Below are positions 23,273 through 36,000 of a stretch of DNA of 64,000 nucleotides, one piece after another; the stretch's first letter is position 1; every line of letters starts with the position of its first letter. A model generated the notes under the pieces. That model was not told the origin of the DNA, did not search any database, and saw only the letters and a list, made by a program, of their open reading frames with translations. Source of the stretch: Ornithodoros turicata. Its lineage: Eukaryota > Arthropoda > Arachnida > Ixodida > Argasidae. Made by a program: the position numbers and the translations under genes. The stretch lies in contig NC_088210.1 of NCBI RefSeq assembly GCF_037126465.1, positions 23,089,511 through 23,153,510 on the forward strand, written 5' to 3'.

Positions 23273-23433
23273 CGCGATTGACATGTACCGTATGTCCAAC
23301 TTGCCCTTGCCGTGCCCTTGTGTCGCAGAATATTCCCTTCGTTGGACGCTCATGCGTACGTATCAACAGAAAGCTATGAAGTTTTCCGCATCTTGCTCTG
23401 GACCTTTCTTTTATATATATATATATAATCCGC

Positions 23434-23696
23434 GTTAGCGCCGCGAAGCAACTGTGGCTACGAGCGGTGTAGACAGACGCAGAGAATGCACATGTACATG
23501 CAGGAAGGAGAGGGAGGACAGGGGGGTTAGTATGCGTACCGGGCCGACTTCAGGGGGAACTGTGCCAACATTCGTTTCCGGAAAACCCGGGGAAAACCTC
23601 AGACAGCACAGCCGGTGCCAGGATTCGAACCCGCGCCCCACCTCCCAGTCCCGACCTGGAAGGCGATCATCCTAACAACTAAGCCACGCGATCTCG
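23434..23696 (-). mobile_element. tRNA-derived SINE
   Basis: Same body as the copy at 22748 (GAATGTTGGCACAGTTCCCC on the minus strand). The head is closer to the plus-strand copy at 22135 (TTAGGATGATCGCCTTCCAG). A G run (about 23702-23720) lies beyond the head. It sits about 400 bases from the previous minus-strand copy. Confidence 0.8.
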
Positions 23697-24360
23697 TGCT
23701 CGGGGGGGGGGGGGGGGGGGATATATTTATTAGACGAAAGGGAAAAAAAACGGGGCAAAGGTCAGCCAAAAGGGACGTCGGCTTGCTATTCCGCAACAAA
23801 AAGAAAATTAACGAAGGTGAAGAAAGGAGCATGAAATAAATAAAAAAAGAAAAGAAGAAGAATGAAGTTGAAGAAAGCTGGTGCTCGGCTTTTCTGGGAA
23901 ATGTCACTTATACATGGATAAATGGAACTGTGACAGAACGGCGGTCTCTGTTCGAAATATGCCTCAACTCCCGACCTGAAGCTTTTGCGGTCAGGTCGTT
24001 TCCGAGGTAGCAGTAGAAAAACCGCGCAAACCGCCTGAACCCGTTATATTCTCCGCTGCGTTATTTTTATATCCAGCTCCGCAGAAATTTGACAGTGCCA
24101 AAAATGTCATCCCGCCCAGCAGAGGAGCTCAGTTTGGTGGATAATTAGGCTGTATCTTACTGCGCAGTTGTGTCTCTTGTGTGTACTCGCAGTGTACTAC
24201 GTATTATTATTATTTTTTTTTACGGAGCTTAAACGGACCCATTGCAACCCACGGGGCTGGATTGCCCATAGGTTCAAACGGACGACAAAAACATTTTTTG
24301 CCTCCGTGAAAAACTGACGTGAAAACAGTCACGCATTCGTGTGAACATGATACAGTAATA

Positions 24361-24581
24361 CAGTCAAACTCCTAGCGAACACCTTTTTAACGAAAGTAAC
24401 ACTACAGCAAATTCTTTTTTTTTTTCTTTTTTCTTTTTTTTTTTTTTTTTTTTTTTTGCGGTCCCGCTGGAGCCTATAGGTCCAATAATGGACATCCTTA
24501 TTAACGAAAATACCTTTACTGCGATTTTTTTTTTTTTTTTTTTTGCTGTCCCCTGAGTTTCGTTGCAAAGGAGTTTGACTG
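24361..24581. mobile_element. pogo/Tigger-like MITE with TA target duplication
   Basis: Left end CAGTCAAACTCCTAGCGAAC and right end GTTTCGTTGCAAAGGAGTTT plus GACTG are inverted repeats, flanked on both sides by TA. Inside, AACGAAA and long T runs are symmetric. CAGT termini with TA duplications are typical of the pogo branch of Tc1/mariner elements. T-tract expansion makes it longer than the copy at 33469. Confidence 0.82.
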
Positions 24582-24583
24582 TA

Positions 24584-26758
24584 ATAAAAAAAGAAAGACA
24601 GAAAGAAAGAAAAACCGGAAGGCGAAAAACGAAAACGGTACAATCTTACACGTTGTTACCGTGTGAGCGTTATCACCGTTGTTGAACCTTCAAATACAAA
24701 ATGTTGCAGACTCGTACTCAGATTGCACACAGATTGAGTTTAAGCAAAAGTTCAGGAAATATGTTGTTGTTACACCAACTAATGCTGTAGAGAAGAAAAC
24801 TTCGCAGAGATAAGCAAACGCGGAATTCGCGAAACGAGATTGATTATATATACTCAACGGACGGGCGGAGTCATCATTACAGTTACGTTGGAACTGCTTT
24901 ACGTATCATTGCAGACATGCGTCTAAAGCTGAAATGACACACAGCCTCCAATAGGGGGTGCACAGTAAAGAAAGGGATGGGGGGTGTCGCAAAACATTCG
25001 GTGGGGGTGAAGGGGGATGACTTAACTGCTGCTGCACGTCAACGATTGCACTCGACTTTCAGTACATTTTGCTGCTTGGGAATGCACGTTTCCCTCCCCG
25101 AGTAAAACTTCGCAACAGATTTTTAAAAAAAAAGGAAAAATGACGTTATCAGTGAACAGCGACACTTTCACTTACTAATTTCCCTCAGCGAACGTCCAGC
25201 ACGCGGGCCAAGACGCGGAACACACTCGAAACCACGGTTATTTTTCCACCACAGCCGTCACAGAGACCACACGGGGTCGCGTGTATCCAGGTCACGCTTT
25301 GCAAAGGCTCACATGAGAAGAATATACTGTGAGCACGGTCGGCTCGGTCCAGGCTGGGCTAAGGTCCCACAACGAGTAACGTGCTCGTCTCCGACCATCG
25401 ATTCAACGCTGTCACGTGGCCCGAGCACGGAGCTGCGTCCGCGCGCGGGACAGACACGGCCCTCAAGACGCCTGGTGGCGGTGAGTGGTACGAACGCTAC
25501 CCCGCGCTCACGCGGCCTTCGACACGAACGTGTGTTACACAGCGCTGCATGAATTTATCCACGAAATAAGCGACAGCGGAACAAAGACGAAACACAACGA
25601 AGTCGCACTTTCAACCTCTAGTTACTGAATGGTTGAAAGTGCGACTTCGTTGCGTTGCGTTTTTGTCCTCTTGTCGCTTTTACTTCATGGTACTTCGTGG
25701 CTCTGTACCAACCAGCCCTACACATTCTCCTATCTGCATAAATTTAGCATCTTTTTTTCTGATCCGCTATCGGAACTTTTCCCGTAGGATGTAACTTTGT
25801 TCGATCTGGATGTGTCTTCTTCGAAACAAAATAACACGAAGATTTTAAACGAGCATGACATTTCTTTTCTTCTTTCTCTTTTTTGCAGCGTGACATGGAC
25901 ACTTCAGGAACAGTCACGAAAATCATTTCCTTTGGGAAAAACGCATTTCCATTATTTTTTTTTTGTCCTTTATCTTCCTAGTTCTCTTCTTTTTTTTCTT
26001 TTTTTTTCTTTTTTTTACAAGAGCGCGCGCAGCGGCGACGTTCTCTTAGTTCTCTCGCTGCTCTTTCTCACGTGTTATGACGCCAGATCGTCGAGCACTT
26101 TTATAGGCTGCCGAGAATGCGGCGAGGGAGAAATGCGACGGGCCGACTGCCATGCGTCAGACGAGGGATGTGAGGGACGTGCAAATACTACCACAAAAAT
26201 AAATAAATAAAGAGAGAAATCAAAAGGAAGACGCTTTCCTACCGCTCGAGAAGGCTCTCCTGCGCTGCACTCGTAGTTTTTGTGCGAATATATCTCGCAC
26301 GACTTGTAAAATTCTAATTCCTTTAACTGTTTAACTCTCGATAACGATAAAGAAGAAAGTAGAATATAGAAAACGGGGCAGGCCACACGAACCTTAAAGT
26401 GTCGAAGATGTAATTTCCTTTGCCTTGGTCCTCCTTCTCTTTATCCTCGGTTGCTTTCCATTCCGAATGTCCTGCGACTGTTGCGTTGTTCAGTACCGGT
26501 ACAGGCAACGCATATGCCCCAGTTTTCCTGCAAGATGACCCGAAGAGGTCAAGAAATCGAGAAATTACTCTACGTAAAAATGCGGAGTCGGACGCTTGTT
26601 TGTGAATCCCTTTCCCTCGCATCACGATAAAAACCCGAGACAGGGGGACGACAAGGAACGGCTTTTTTTACCGTGGTGAATTCTACTACCCAGCTGGCTC
26701 GCTTCCTAGCTATTATTATACTGTCCCTTTTTCCACTTTATTCGTCGTAATGCTCCAA
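24584..26758. other. Non-genic stretch, about 2.2 kb
   Basis: Apart from the hairpin at 25566-25680 I see only T-rich tracts (25955-26015) and no frame with gene-like composition or splice signals. Confidence 0.4.
25566..25680. repeat. Snap-back hairpin
   Basis: AAGCGACAGCGGAACAAAGA, CGAAACACAACGAAGTCGCA and CTTTCAACC return, after about 13 bases, as GGTTGAAAGTGCGACTTCGT, TGCGTTGCGTTTTTGTCC and TTGTCGCTTT. The arms are about 50 bases with a few mismatches. Confidence 0.8.
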
Positions 26759-27031
26759 TAGCACCCCGAAGCAACTGTGGCTATGAGCGACGTACAGACG
26801 TGGAAAGATGGAGAGAGGGCAGCTGGAAGGAGTGGGGAACAGGGGGGGGGGGGGGGGGGGGTAGTATGCGTCTTGGGCCGACTTCAGGGGGAACTGTGCC
26901 GGCATTCGTCTGGAAAGTCTTGGGAAAACACAGGGAAAACCTCAGACAGCACAGCCGGTGACAGGATTCGAACGAACCCGTGTCACCTGCTAGTCTAGGC
27001 GTGGAAAGCGATCATCATAACCACGGGAGCT
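26759..27031 (-). mobile_element. tRNA-derived SINE with G-run insertion
   Basis: Its end shares GAAGCAACTGTGGCTATGAG and its body GGGGGAACTGTGCCGGCATT with the other minus copies. A run of about 17 G lies at 26845-26861 inside the body, and the head (GGTTATGATGATCGCTTTCC on the minus strand) is diverged. Confidence 0.78.
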
Positions 27032-27404
27032 GGTCATAGAGTCATGCCCTGACGTGTTCAATGTTTCTTCTTTTTCTTTCCTTTTTTTGTTTTTTTTAGT
27101 GTCTAAGCTGAATAATTCGACTATGTGGAGATACCTGAATGAGGAGGTACTTAGTTCCGTCTGCAGCTAACTTCATCAAACGTTGGACGAGCAAGCATAT
27201 ACAGGACCCCGTGCAGGTACCTGAAAGAGAACAAGAGCTTCAGCTCTTTTCTTCCTCATACATGACGACATTGCTTTGCAAAAAGATCACCACTGATGAT
27301 GACGAAGCCCAACACCGTGGAACACTCTTGCGCTGGCCCTGTAAGGTGTCACTTCCCTGCGTCGTGGTGGGACAGAATATGCTCCGACAGTTTGTCTAAC
27401 AGTG

Positions 27405-29945
27405 TTGAGTAAGTGTAACATGTAATGATAACACAGAAAACAAGAAAGCCAAGCCAGCCATCAAAATATAAAAAGGCAAATCTAACGAGAACAATATGAA
27501 GCGCAGGAAATGTCCTGCGTGATACCGGAAAATAGAATAGTAAGTGTAGCATTATAATGATAACACAGGGAGAAGTAACCTAACCAGCCAGCCAAAGACA
27601 AAGGGCTAAATATAATGAGCATGATTTAAAGGGCAACAAATGCCCTTTGTTTGGTACCTGAAAATATAGCAAGTGTAACATGCAGTGATAAGGAAGGGAA
27701 TAAGTAACCCACATCAGTCAGCCAAATATAGAAAGCTAAATCAAACAAGCATAATAGGAAGGGCAACAAATGTTCTTGTGTGGTACCTGAAAATATAACA
27801 ATAAATGTAACATGCATTGATAACAAAGTAGAATGTAACCATAGTCAGTCACCCAAAGACAAAAAGCAAAATATCATGCGCATAATATAAAGGCAACAAA
27901 TGCCCTTTGTTTGGTACCTGAAAATAGAACAATAGATGTAACATACATTGATAACAAAGAAAACAAGTAAGCGATGCCAGCCAGCCAAATATAAAAAGCT
28001 AAATCTAACAAGTATAGTATGAAGGGCAAGAAATGCCCTTGTGTGGTGCCTGAAAATAGAACAATAAATGTAACCTACATTGATAACAAAGAAAACAAGT
28101 AAGCGAAGCAAGCCACCCAAATATAAAAAGCTAAATCTAACAAGCATAGTATGAAGGGCAAGAAATGCACTTGTGTCACGGGTGCCTGAAAATAGAACAA
28201 TAAATGTAACATACATTGATAACAAAGAAAACAAGTAAGCGAAGCCAGCCAGCCAAATATAAAAAGCTAAATCAAACAAGCATAGTATGAAGGGCAAGAA
28301 ATGCACTTGTGTCACGGGTACCTGAAAATAGAACAATAAATGTAACATACATCGATAACAAAGAAAACAAGTAAGCGAAGCCAGCCAGCCAAATATAAAA
28401 AGCTAAATCTAACAATCATAGTATGAAGGGCAAGAAATGCACTTGTGTCACGGGTACCTGAAAATAGAACAATAAATGTAACATACATCGATAACAAAGA
28501 AACAAGTAAGCGAAGCCAGTCAGCCAAATATAGAAAGCTAAATCAAACAATCATAGTATGAAGGGCAAGAAATGTACTTGTGTCACGGGTACCTGAAAAC
28601 AGAACAATAAATGTAACATACATCGATAACAAAGGAAACAAGTAAGCCAAGCCAGCCAAATATAAAAAGCTAAATCTAACAAGCATAATATGAAGGGCAA
28701 GAAATGTTCTTGCGTGGTACCTGAAAATAGAACAATAAATGTAACATGCATTGATAACAAAGGGAATGTAACCCTAGTCAGCCACCCAAAGACAAAAAGC
28801 AAAATATAATGCGCATAATATAAAGGGCAACAAATGCCCTTTGTTTGGTACCTGAAAATAAAGCAATAAATGTAACATGCTTTAATAAGAAAGGGAATAA
28901 GTAAGCCAAGCCAGCCAGCCAAATACAAAAAGCTAAATCTAACAAGCATAGTATGAAGGGCAACAAATGCCCTTGTGTGGTACCTGAAAATAGAACAATA
29001 AATGTAACCTACATTGATAACAAAGAAAACAAGTAAGCGAAGCCAGACACCCAAATTTAAAAAGCTAAATCTAACAAGCATAGTATGTAGGGCAAGAAAT
29101 GCCCTTGTTTGGTACCTGAAAATAGAACAATAAATGTAACATACATTGATAACAAAGAAAAGAAGTAAGCGAAGCCAGCCAGCCAAATATAAAAAGCTAA
29201 ATCTAACAAGCATAGTATGAAGGGCAAGAAATGCCCTTGTGTGGTACCTGAAAATAGAACAATAAATGTAGCATACATTGATAACAAAGAAAACAAGTAA
29301 GCGAAGCCAGCCACCCAAATATAAAAAGCTAAATCTAACAAGCATAGTATGAAGGGCAAGAAATGCCCTTGTGTGGTACCTGAAAATAGAACAATAAATG
29401 TAACCTACATTGATAACAAAGAAAACAAGTAAGCGAAGTCAGCCACCCAAATATAAAAAGCTAAATCTAACAAGCATAGTATGAAGGGCAACAAATGCCC
29501 TTGTGTGGTACCTGAAAATAGAACAATAAATGTAACCTGCATTGATAACAAAGAAAACAAGCGAAGCCAGCCACCCAAATATAAAAAGCTAAATCTAACA
29601 AGCATAATATGAAGGACAAGAAATGTTCTTGTGTGGTACCTGAAAATAGAACAATAAATGTAACATGCATTGATAACAAAGAGAATGTAACCCTAGTCAG
29701 CCACCCAAAGACAAAAAGCAAAATATAATGCGCATAATATAAAGGGCAACAAATGCCCTTTGTTGGGTACCTGTAAATAAAGCAATAAATGTCACATGCT
29801 TTAATTAACAAGGGAATAAGTAAGCCAAGCCAGCCAGCCAGATATAAAAAGCTAAATCTAACAAGCATAGTATGAAGGGCAAGAAATGCCCTTGTGCGGT
29901 ACCTGAAAATAGAACAATAAATGTGACTTGCATTCATAACAAAGA
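27405..29945. repeat. 132-bp tandem array (minisatellite/satellite), about 19 units
   Basis: The junction word GGTACCTGAAAAT recurs at about 27655, 27785, 27916, 28048, 28185, 28320, 28457, 28590, 28720, 28850, 28981, 29113, 29245, 29377, 29509, 29637, 29768 and 29899. That gives a period near 132, with some units of about 136-138 carrying an extra TCACGG. Other unit words are AGAACAATAAATGTAACATA, CATTGATAACAAAG and AAAAGCTAAATCTAACAAGC. Units near 27.4-27.6 kb are most diverged and the centre is most uniform, as expected of a homogenised array. Because 132 is 3 x 44, long stretches stay open on the minus strand as a hydrophobic 44-residue repeat. I regard this as incidental and do not call a gene. 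Confidence 0.92.
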
Positions 29946-30088
29946 GAATAGAATTTCTATGCTGGGAGCAAACTTGCCTCGCTACGGCTCTGTGCCCTAC
30001 CAAAAATACAATTTCGGGGGCGTTTGAACCACCCAAATATCCCCTCTGGCTAATAAAAATTTATTTGAACTTGTTGGTAACAGTTCAT

Positions 30089-30214
30089 CTTGAAATAAAA
30101 GCGCTAAGACAAACGGACAGACACAGCAAACAGTAAACTGACAGATAAAACAGAGCGCTCTCTTGTATCTGTTCGCTGTGTCCGTCCGTTACATTTAGCG
30201 CTTATATTCCAAGA
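30089..30214. repeat. Snap-back hairpin
   Basis: TTCATCTTGAAATAAAAGCG, CTAAGACAAACGGACAGACA and CAGC pair with GCTGTGTCCGTCCGTTACAT and TTAGCGCTTATATTCCAAGA. The arms are about 45 bases around a loop of about 35 that itself contains CAGATA/TATCTG. Confidence 0.75.
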
Positions 30215-30261
30215 TGACCCCTCTGGCTACGCAAAAGCTGAGCGATGTGTTAACCCTTTGG

Positions 30262-31690
30262 CAAACGAGAGGTAATGCGACAGTACGAGTTTGAGACGAC
30301 TCAGAAGCACCTAAATTTGAAGCGCTTCCCATAGAATGGAATTCGCAGTGTTTCAACTCATTCTTCTGCAAAACAAACGTCTACATCGCCGGCCCTGGTT
30401 ACAGTGCCCTAGGGCACTATATTATCGTCTGCTTTGAAACCGGACCCCGTAGCAGGGAAGTGGCGGCAAGGGCTCAGTTCCGTGTCGTCTGCTATATCTA
30501 ACAGCGTTAGTTTCAGAAATACGAGTACGATAACACAACAATAACAATGAAAGTAAAGGTCTGCTCTGTATTCACCGAAACCTTGTGCTCCCCACTCCGT
30601 TCTCGTATATTTAGCTGCAAATAAACTCAGAGCCGTGAGGCAACACTTTATGCATGTGCATGAATACAAAGAATTTCGCATATAGGCTACACTACTGGCT
30701 CATTGCCAACGTATATAACTTGTGCAATTTTTAGGTGATAGCGTTTATATATATAAACAATATTCATGCTTAGAAAACATTTTCGTAGATCAGCTTATGA
30801 CAAAGATCACAATACCTGAGCTCAATACAAGTTTGAAACGGCTCCCTATTTACTCTCTGATTTGATGCCAGAGCCCTTTACATGTTTAACACACGATAAA
30901 AATTACAGTATTCCAAGAAATTACATTGCAAAACAAACGTCTCATCACGGAAGCGCAGCCAGAAAGTCGGGACTTGTCGTCTGCTTTGAAATCGGACCCC
31001 GTACCAGCGAAGTGGTGGCAGGGCACGCGTCGTCTGCTAAGATATTTACCTGCGCGAGATTGATTACCCTAGCCAGCGAGATTACGTACGCCTAATGAAA
31101 GGTCTGCTCTGTATTCAAGGAAACGCTCGTTCCCCACTCCGTTCTCGAATATTTATCTGCAAATAAACTTGAATGTTCTGCAGCACTACAAAAATATACC
31201 TGATTATGTGAACGCGAAAACAACGCGCGTTTCTTACACAGTTTCTTACGAACAGGTCTTTTAGGCTTCAGCGTACTATAAAATAGAAAAACAACATTCA
31301 TGCTTACAAACATGTTCAGTGATGACGATGTCAAGCTTGCGCCGAGCAGCTACCGCACAGCCCGCACTCAAAGGCATTATGCGGCAATACGAGTTTGAAA
31401 CAACTCTCTACTGTCTGAATTGATGGCACAATGTTTTACATGTTTCACACACAATGAAATTTTGACTGTTTCAAGAATTTGCATTGCAAAATAATAATAA
31501 CAGACGTCTGCATCATGGAAGTGCAGCCAGAAAGACGGGAACAGTGTCGTCTGCTTCGAAAATCGAACCCCGTAGCTGCGGAGTGGCAACAGGGGCTCAG
31601 TTCTGTGTCGTCTGCTGGGATATTTGACTATCGAACTGCGTTAGTTTTACAACCAGAAAATAACCGTTAAATAAATGAACGAAGAAGGAA
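30262..31690. repeat. Diverged ~550-bp tandem triplication
   Basis: Three units start near 30262, 30831 and 31381. Shared words in order are TACGAGTTTGA or GAAACAACTC, AAAACAAACGTCT or ACAGACGTCT, GTCGTCTGCTTTGAAA, CCCCGTA, and GTGTCGTCTGCT. Units 1 and 2 also share AAGGTCTGCTCTGTATTCA, CCCCACTCCGTTCTCG and CTGCAAATAAACT (30557 and 31101). The third unit has lost this end, although AAGGTCTGCTCTGAATTCA reappears at 32007. No coding sequence is conserved. Confidence 0.7.
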
Positions 31691-32480
31691 ATCATATATC
31701 CTCGAGCTTGCGTTGCTCCCTTCTTTTCAAGCTCAAGGATATGTTGCCCTCTTCTGCTAGTCACCAGCTTGATTGCATCCCCTAACTTTGTTCAAGGTTT
31801 ATTAAAATTACAATTATCTTTATTTTGAGATTGAAAAGGTCTCCAAAAAGAGAAAAGCCCGAGAGTGGACAAACAATGAGGCAGACAACACACAGACTCC
31901 CGATCTCCAGCGCAGACAGATCATGTTCTCATTTGCCAAAGCTACTGCTTTTCTCATCATGGAGCTTCTCTGCTAACTCATCCAGCTTTATGGATTTTAT
32001 CAACGAAGGTCTGCTCTGAATTCAATAAAACAGTGCAGTGTGCCTTTACCATGGGACACAGCAAACGAACAGCTCCTGAAAATCATGTAGTCACGAAACC
32101 AACCCATTGCCATAGTGCGAGCCCGGGACTTACCGAAGCCCTAAATGAAGAGCTGCCGTGGTGGGAACTGAAAGCGTTTTCTGGATTGGACTGCTGCACA
32201 AGCTCAATGACACTATGTCACAGAAAACAGCACAGATGCTGAATTGTTATGATGACAGAGTGTTGCAATGCAAACTGTCCAATGGCTGTCATATAACCCT
32301 CAAAACAGATAGGGACAAAGAAACCTCTGTAATCCCAGTGCAGTACAAGGAATCTAGTAGCTCCAGGAGAGGGACAATGCTTCTGGGATGGCTGTAAATG
32401 GCAGTCACCACTGGTCAAGGTTATGGTGAGTGGTAACGTGTGGCGGAGTTAAAGGAGGGGAAGCTATTTCAGCCACTCAG
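31691..32480. other. Non-genic stretch before the SETD1 3' end
   Basis: No supported gene. It contains an inverted pair ATATATCCTCGAGCTTGCGT and AAGCTCAAGGATAT (31692-31743), another small snap-back. The rest is unremarkable. Confidence 0.4.
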
Positions 32481-32505
32481 TGGAGTCCTCTCAAAAATAT
32501 ATTTT

Positions 32506-32511
32506 TTTATT
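32506..32511 (-). terminator. Candidate SETD1 polyadenylation signal
   Basis: AATAAA on the minus strand, about 500 bases downstream of the SETD1 stop codon. Another AATAAA lies at about 32583. Which is used cannot be told from sequence. Confidence 0.4.
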
Positions 32512-33006
32512 ACATTTCCACATTTTTACGCACGGCAACACGTTCAATTTCTTGCAATGTACAAAATCGACTGTAGCACTGATTTATTTCCAGCACAAGG
32601 GAAACTTCCATGACTTAATTTACAAAAAAGAAAAAAGTCAGCTCAAGCAGAAACCATGCAATGTCAAGAGACATAAAAAAAATATAAAAAAATTGGAAGG
32701 AAATTTAGAAAGCCCCTGGGTGCAGAAGGTATCCAGCCTTTAAAATGTGCACTTTGTGCGAAGTGCTGGGACTTTATTACGAGCTGTATGTGTGTTGGGG
32801 GGGGGGGGAAATGTACAATGTCCGAAAAGAGGTTAAAAGTGCTTCATGATGGTTGATATTATATACAGTGACAACTCTGTTCTGTCACATGAATGCCAGG
32901 TGCCTTCCAAACACAAGCAGTGGTGCCACACCCATAGTACAGGAACTGCCCCTGGAGAGTCCTTTTTTGTGATGAACTATATACACTGTACATGAACTGC
33001 TGGACA

Positions 33007-36000
33007 TTAGTTGAGATACCCTCGACACTGTGGTGCTCCACAGAGGCACTTGATCTTCTCATCTTCCAGGGGGAACTTGTAGTCATATGTGATCTCTTCG
33101 TTGACGTTGATGGGTTGTTTCGAGTAGATGACGATCTTTTTCTGCCCTTCTACGGTGATGACTTTGGCATAGCAGTTAGGCTGTGTGATCACAGAAGAGG
33201 TGAGAGTGAAGAAAGAGTTCATCAAGTACTATCATGTGCGTGAGCCATGTCATGTGTAAGATAACACACCTACCACTGCCAAACCAAACACATTTGTATC
33301 ATATGATCAAATTGCTAGTGTCCTTGGCTACATTCAAACCTGTACCTTAGATTGGATTAGAAAGTGTTCATGTTACCAGCTGATCCATCGAGTACCATCT
33401 CTATGCATGGCGCATAAGCAATTTGGGAGGAGGCCAATTATCTTAAATTAGGCCTAAAAGCCGCATTACAGTCAAACTCCTTTTTAGCGAACACCTTTTT
33501 AACAAAAATACCACTACAGCAAATTTTTTTTTGCGGTCCGGCTGGAGCCTATAGGTCCAATAATAGACATCCTTTTTAACGAAAATACCTTTACTGCAAA
33601 TCTTTTTTGCTGTCCCCTGAGTTTCGTTGTAAAGGAGTTTGACTGTATCATCGTTGCAGTGTGCAACCATAAATTTCATGAGAAGGATACGATATCTTTT
33701 AAAAAAGCCAACCATTATAAAAATTTAGAGATCACAGCTTACAAGAATAGCAAATTTGTTTAAATACAGCATGACTTGGTATCCTCATAATTATGTGAAG
33801 TTATTTGCAGTAGGAGAGACTTCATTTATGATACATCCTGAGGAATGCAGATGGCAAGCAATGTTTTCAATGTTCCGTTCTGTGAAGAACAGGTGAACCA
33901 GTTTTGAAGCAGTTTTAGGAGGTGATTGTTGCTCAAGAGATGGAAAGAGCATGCTACACACGGAAGGGCACTGGCTACGTGCTGTGTGGAAATAAAATGA
34001 CTCGAAATGTTTTTCCTTTTCTTTTTGCTGCTTATACTGTTTTCATATTGATGTGTTTTTTCGAGTCGTTTTATCATGTTTTTGCTGCGTAATTTCATGC
34101 ACTTTCGTTGTTTTCAAATACTGTATTTAGTGTTCTTTATGTTAGGTGTGTGTGAACTAATTGTTTATGTAATTCCACTTGCCCATGTAATGTCTCTCGA
34201 CCTTTGGGGTATCTTGAATAAATAGATACATAAATAGATACAGTACTGGCAATACCCAAAACAAAGTCACTGTATCCAGTATTTCACTGTGTAGCTACGA
34301 ATGCTCTCCACTGTTGTTTGCCAGTTGGCGTTAGTACCTCATTTCCACCATATTCAATGTGAGCACTCCAGCTGTAAATGAGTTAATTTGCAAAACAAGT
34401 CTACTGACAAGAATTCGAAGTGTAGCCTTCCTTATAGATCTGGCACACCCTGGGGAGCTACATAACTATACACAGAGCTCCCCTACTGTTCCATTTAACT
34501 CCAGCACCCATCATTTTATGTATGAAAGGAGCGAAACGCTACTCACATTGCAACTGTGATTGATAAAACGTGCCAGGTTGCCACATTTGGTTGCATCAAT
34601 GATAGTCTCAATGTCCACCCTGAACAAGTAAGAACTTCCAATGCCCAGTTGTGTGTACTGTTGTTCACGGCGGTCTGCCATGACAGGGCGCACCATCTGG
34701 CCCACATATTCTATCACCATCTCATCTGCCGCGATGGGCTCCAAGGCAAACAGTCCCCAGTCATGGATGCGACTCTTGGCAAACTTGAGCTGCTTCTTGC
34801 GGAACTGTGGGTGAAAGGAGATGCAACGTTATTCACAGTGTCCCGAACGTTACGAAAATTCGCCGTCCTCACCTTGAGCTGGTTGAATTTCAACAAGTCG
34901 CTGACTACCTCCGCTTCACCGAAAGAGGTGAGGAGCCGTCGCTGATTTGATCTTGCTTCCCTGCTGGATTGAGCTGCTATACGAGCCTTGCTGGTGGGAT
35001 CCTGCATGAATGACGTGGAAAGCATGGAACGTGCTGACACCACATGCACAGATCCTTCTGTTTTCGGGTTTTATCGTATCAGGTTTTTTTGAGGTTTTAC
35101 CTCAAGTGATGATGATTCGAATTGGGGTGGTAAGAAGATGTTTTCCCATGCTTCCATGTTAGAATAATAATAATAATGATGATAATGATGATAATAATGA
35201 TAATAATAATAATGACAAAATATTAAAAAAAGAACTGCACAGGGTTCAAACAACTCAGGGAAAAGATCTCTCTCTTAATGGTACCTCATTTTGTAATAAA
35301 CACCTCTACAGGGTGTTTATTTTTATCCTTTACAGTATTTTTATAAACAAGCTATGCGAACGGCACAGGTGCCATTTTTGCAGTTCAGTTATACTGCCTC
35401 TACAAGAGAGCATGTAACTACAAGGTGACTAATTACCTAAAATTCATTAATTAGTTCTTTAATTAGGAAATTTTGGGAAAGAGCGAGAGAGTAGAACGGG
35501 GGACAATCTTCAATGAAAGCCATTCTGTCTTTAAAAGTCCAAAAAAGAGCACGTGCCATGAAATATCCGTTGCTGAACTTCGGTACGCAACTGAGCCGAA
35601 GCTGAAAAGCGTACCTCAAGGGCACATCATCTACGCCGACAGAGGCTTATCTGGGCCGGGAACCAGTTTATCTGGCCAGCAGATCGGCATCTACTCCATT
35701 CATCTCCATAGCTCCAAGTCACGTGGCTCTCTGGCGTGAAATGAGCGCTGTGCTCCCTGCGGTGGGCCCGGTTGCCGCAGTTTCGGCTCATTTGCATATC
35801 AAAATTCGAGGATGGATATTTTAACACATGTGCATGTTTCAGGATTTGTTAGACGTGGAATGGCTTTCAACGAGGATAGTCTTTCATCCTGCTATCTCGC
35901 TTTTGCTAGAAATCACCCAATTACAGAGTTAAGGGGGTCACTAAAATGCAAAAATAACTTGCTCTCAAGTGAGCGTCCGTGTTTCAATGAGTGCAATTCA

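Noticed and set aside
28551..29345. A 264-codon open frame on the minus strand with a repeated hydrophobic 44-residue unit, like a multi-pass membrane protein
   Set aside because: It lies wholly within the 132-bp tandem array, so openness follows from a period divisible by three. Different units carry stops and frameshifts, and no splice or poly-A context was seen.
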